Assembly: GCF_048771995.1 (NCBI RefSeq)
Contig: NC_133024.1
Span: forward strand, 25,560,001 to 25,624,000
Direction: 5' to 3'
Source: Taeniopygia guttata
Lineage: Eukaryota; Chordata; Aves; Passeriformes; Estrildidae
Length of the DNA stretch: 64,000 nucleotides
Shown here: in pieces, positions 61,957-64,000 of the stretch
Numbering within the stretch: the first letter of the stretch is position 1
Layout: each line of letters begins with the position of its first letter
Translations under genes and position numbers: made by a program
Notes under the pieces: generated by a model
The model's database searches: none
Told to the model about the DNA's origin: nothing
The model's input: only the letters and a program-made list of their open reading frames with translations

Positions 61957-61984
61957 AAGAAAAGAAACACACCTTTCTTTTCTT
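61957..61984. repeat. Perfect 11-base hairpin, purine/pyrimidine arms
   Basis: AAGAAAAGAAA and its exact reverse complement are separated by six bases. It is too short and AT-rich to call a microRNA precursor. Confidence 0.7.
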
Positions 61985-63351
61985 AAAAAGAAATTGAAAA
62001 AATTGATGTCTTTGAAAAAGTTTGACTAGATGCTTGCCAATGAAATTTGCATGAAGACACTTGTTGCTGAATAAAAGATTGTGAAGACATTTCTCAGCTT
62101 TATTCAACCTGGAGAATTCTGAAGAAAAGTTCATGACAAAAGCAACAGGACTTGCAAGTATGAAAAGGTTGTTACTGTAAAAAGAGAGAAGAGGGGAGGA
62201 AATGGCTGGGCTGCCATGTACAACTCAAAAGTCACATGAAATAGCTCTCAGATCTGGGATGTTCAGGCACTTTACAACAAGGAGAAAACACAGGCAAGAG
62301 AGGATGTTTTTATCACTGTAGCCAGGAGTGCCAGCATTGATGTCTTCTCATGAAACAGCAACTCAGCTTCTGGAATTGTTAGTTAAACCCAAGGATGCAG
62401 CAGGCTTCTGGGAAGCAGGCTAGGGAAAATACATAATGCTGGTGCCTGGAGCAGTAGCAAAAGATGGCTGGAACAGCCTTTTCAAATGTCATTCCAGCCT
62501 TTCTGTTGCCAGGCTATTACTCTGAACTTCAGAAATGAACGCAGTGGATGAACAAAGTTACCGCAGACCCATGTACAACCTCTGTGGTTGCCTGGACCAA
62601 GACTATAACCAACGTAAAGTTGTCTGCAGAGCCTGTGGAAGGACGAAAGGCTTTTCTGCTGGTGATGAACCAGCCATCACCTTAAAGATTTGCTGGGTCA
62701 TGATAACCATGAACCTCCTCATCCATCCCAGGTACCGCTGGAGGATTCATCTGTTGGTGCATTAATGAATGTGAAAGAATGATCCGTGGGGCATATTTCC
62801 ATATTCCTACATCCCTTTCCATGGAAAAAGCAGCATCTCTTACCTTTACACATGATGAAATATGTTCTGCTCTATCCAAAGGCCCTTTGTCACACCACTG
62901 TTGCTATTTAGTCATGTCAGACCAGGCTCTCTTTTTGTCATGTCAAATTATCATCAGGCTTCAACTTTGGCCACAGAAATCTGGGGACAACACCATGATG
63001 GTTTAAAAAGCATCATGTGAGACACCCTCACTAGACACTTGTGATGTGTGGAATGGTGTAGAAGGCGTATTTGTTGAAAAGCTGTTTGAATAGGGAGTGG
63101 CATTCAGAAAATTCCATTAAAGAGGATATTTCCTTCTCACTCACCTGGTGCAGAAGCCACCTTCAGAGCCCATGATGGCAGGGATCACCCCTGGTGTTCT
63201 CCTTTTCCAGGAGACCACAAATTATGTTGGAAGGTGTTCTCTGTCAGGACAGCTTTGATTCAGAAGCTGGTGTTGGGATTGAGGAATTACTGGGGTCAAT
63301 GTTATTTTAGAACGTGAATCCCCAAAAAAATAGGTAAGTGGCAGTGTGACA

Positions 63352-63368
63352 CAAAAGTGACACTTTTG
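63352..63368. repeat. 17-base palindrome with one central base
   Basis: CAAAAGTG-A-CACTTTTG is a perfect inverted repeat. The CACTT half-site resembles an NKX2-type motif in each arm, but this may be chance. Confidence 0.7.
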
Positions 63369-64000
63369 CCACCCATTTTCAATACACTTCTCAAAGGGAG
63401 TCACCTTGGAGGGGCACATCTGTGACTGTGGGAGCAAAGCTCCTGTGACAACCCAGAGCAGAAGCAGGCAGCCATTGGTGAACCTCTTTCTCCATGAGAA
63501 ATGACCTTTTGGATGCAAAAACTCAACTGAATAATGGCAAAGGCATCTGCCATTTCCCAATCCTGAGGAAACACCTGACATGAGCCTCCCTTGGACCATG
63601 CAGGGATGGGCCCTTTTGACATCCTCACCAGCAGCCAGTTCTCTTGTAGCTTCTTTTTGGGCCAGCCACCTGCAGCATCAGCAGCAATTACAGTAATACC
63701 CCCTGCCCTGGCACATGCCCTTTTCCAGGCTGCAGGAAGACAAGCCCTGCTAATCCCCTCCTGTGCAAATGGCATTTATGTGCAACTGGTGCAGGTAAGC
63801 AAGCACAAGCTCAGGCTCCTCCTCGCTGCAGGAACACGCTGGTCCTGGGAGATGCTCTGCCTTTGCCCTCTTTCCTGTGGGAAATTCACTAGCCACAATG
63901 CCCTGCTTGAAGTGGGATCACAAGAGCAGGAATATATCCCATCAGGGCTTTGCCAGGCACTATTAATGCAGACCATATTTATAGCAATAAACCAAAGCAG

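Larger units (their letters stand above)
54291..64000. other. Right-hand flank, no gene recognised
   Basis: I searched both strands for LRRC58, the next gene I recall in the human locus, and saw none of its leucine-rich repeat or C-terminal sequence. Frames of 80-125 codons (for example minus 63,222-63,775) have no recognisable domain. I also see no clear CR1. The stretch may carry an unrecognised non-coding transcript or the far 3' region of a gene beyond the window. Confidence 0.5.

Noticed and set aside
63222..63775. Overlapping minus-strand frames of 124-125 codons near the right edge.
   Set aside because: I considered a retroviral or retroposon polymerase remnant but found no catalytic motif or LTR structure.
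54291..64000. Possible LRRC58 exons, expected next to GPR156 from human gene order.
   Set aside because: No leucine-rich repeat sequence or its distinctive cysteine-rich C-terminus appears on either strand; the gene probably lies beyond the window.

Overview
The window is vertebrate nuclear DNA, almost certainly from a bird. It carries interrupted genes with GT-AG splice sites, two CpG islands, and retroposon copies that are all of the CR1 LINE type, recognisable by their 3' end with ATTCTATG-like repeats. I see no Alu, B1 or L1-like sequence. CR1 dominance, short introns and the GSK3B-GPR156 neighbourhood fit an avian genome; I cannot name the species.

Layout, left to right. Bases 1-11,654 are the promoter-proximal part of GSK3B intron 1 (minus strand). 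GSK3B coding exon 1 is at 11,655-11,742, inside a CpG island (about 11.27-13.56 kb). That island also holds the GC-rich leader, three short upstream AUG frames, a long polypyrimidine tract, seven CCAAT boxes and an NRF1-type palindrome. A CR1 copy sits at the island's outer edge. From about 13.8 to 30.5 kb the DNA is intergenic, with CR1 fragments, homopolymers, a pyrimidine-rich stretch, an A/C mosaic and one doubtful pseudogene-like patch.

GPR156, an orphan class C GPCR related to GABA-B receptors, is complete in its coding part on the minus strand (45,299 down to 30,489): nine coding exons, every junction with a GT-AG pair and compatible phase, 763 predicted residues. Upstream lies a second CpG island (53.2-54.3 kb), the likely promoter for a non-coding 5' exon of GPR156; a strong plus-strand splice donor at its far edge hints at a divergent transcript. 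From 54.3 kb to the end I recognise no gene.

The two genes share a strand, GPR156 first in transcription order and then GSK3B, which matches the order I recall for the human locus (GSK3B, GPR156, LRRC58, FSTL1). They are not a functional unit: GSK3B is a ubiquitous signalling kinase, while GPR156 is best known for setting hair-cell orientation in the inner ear. Most other open frames are chance frames, GC-rich stop-poor frames or frames through low-complexity DNA. I did not find a convincing new system; the most useful leads are regulatory (the CCAAT array, the AUG-stop leader element and the divergent CpG-island donor).
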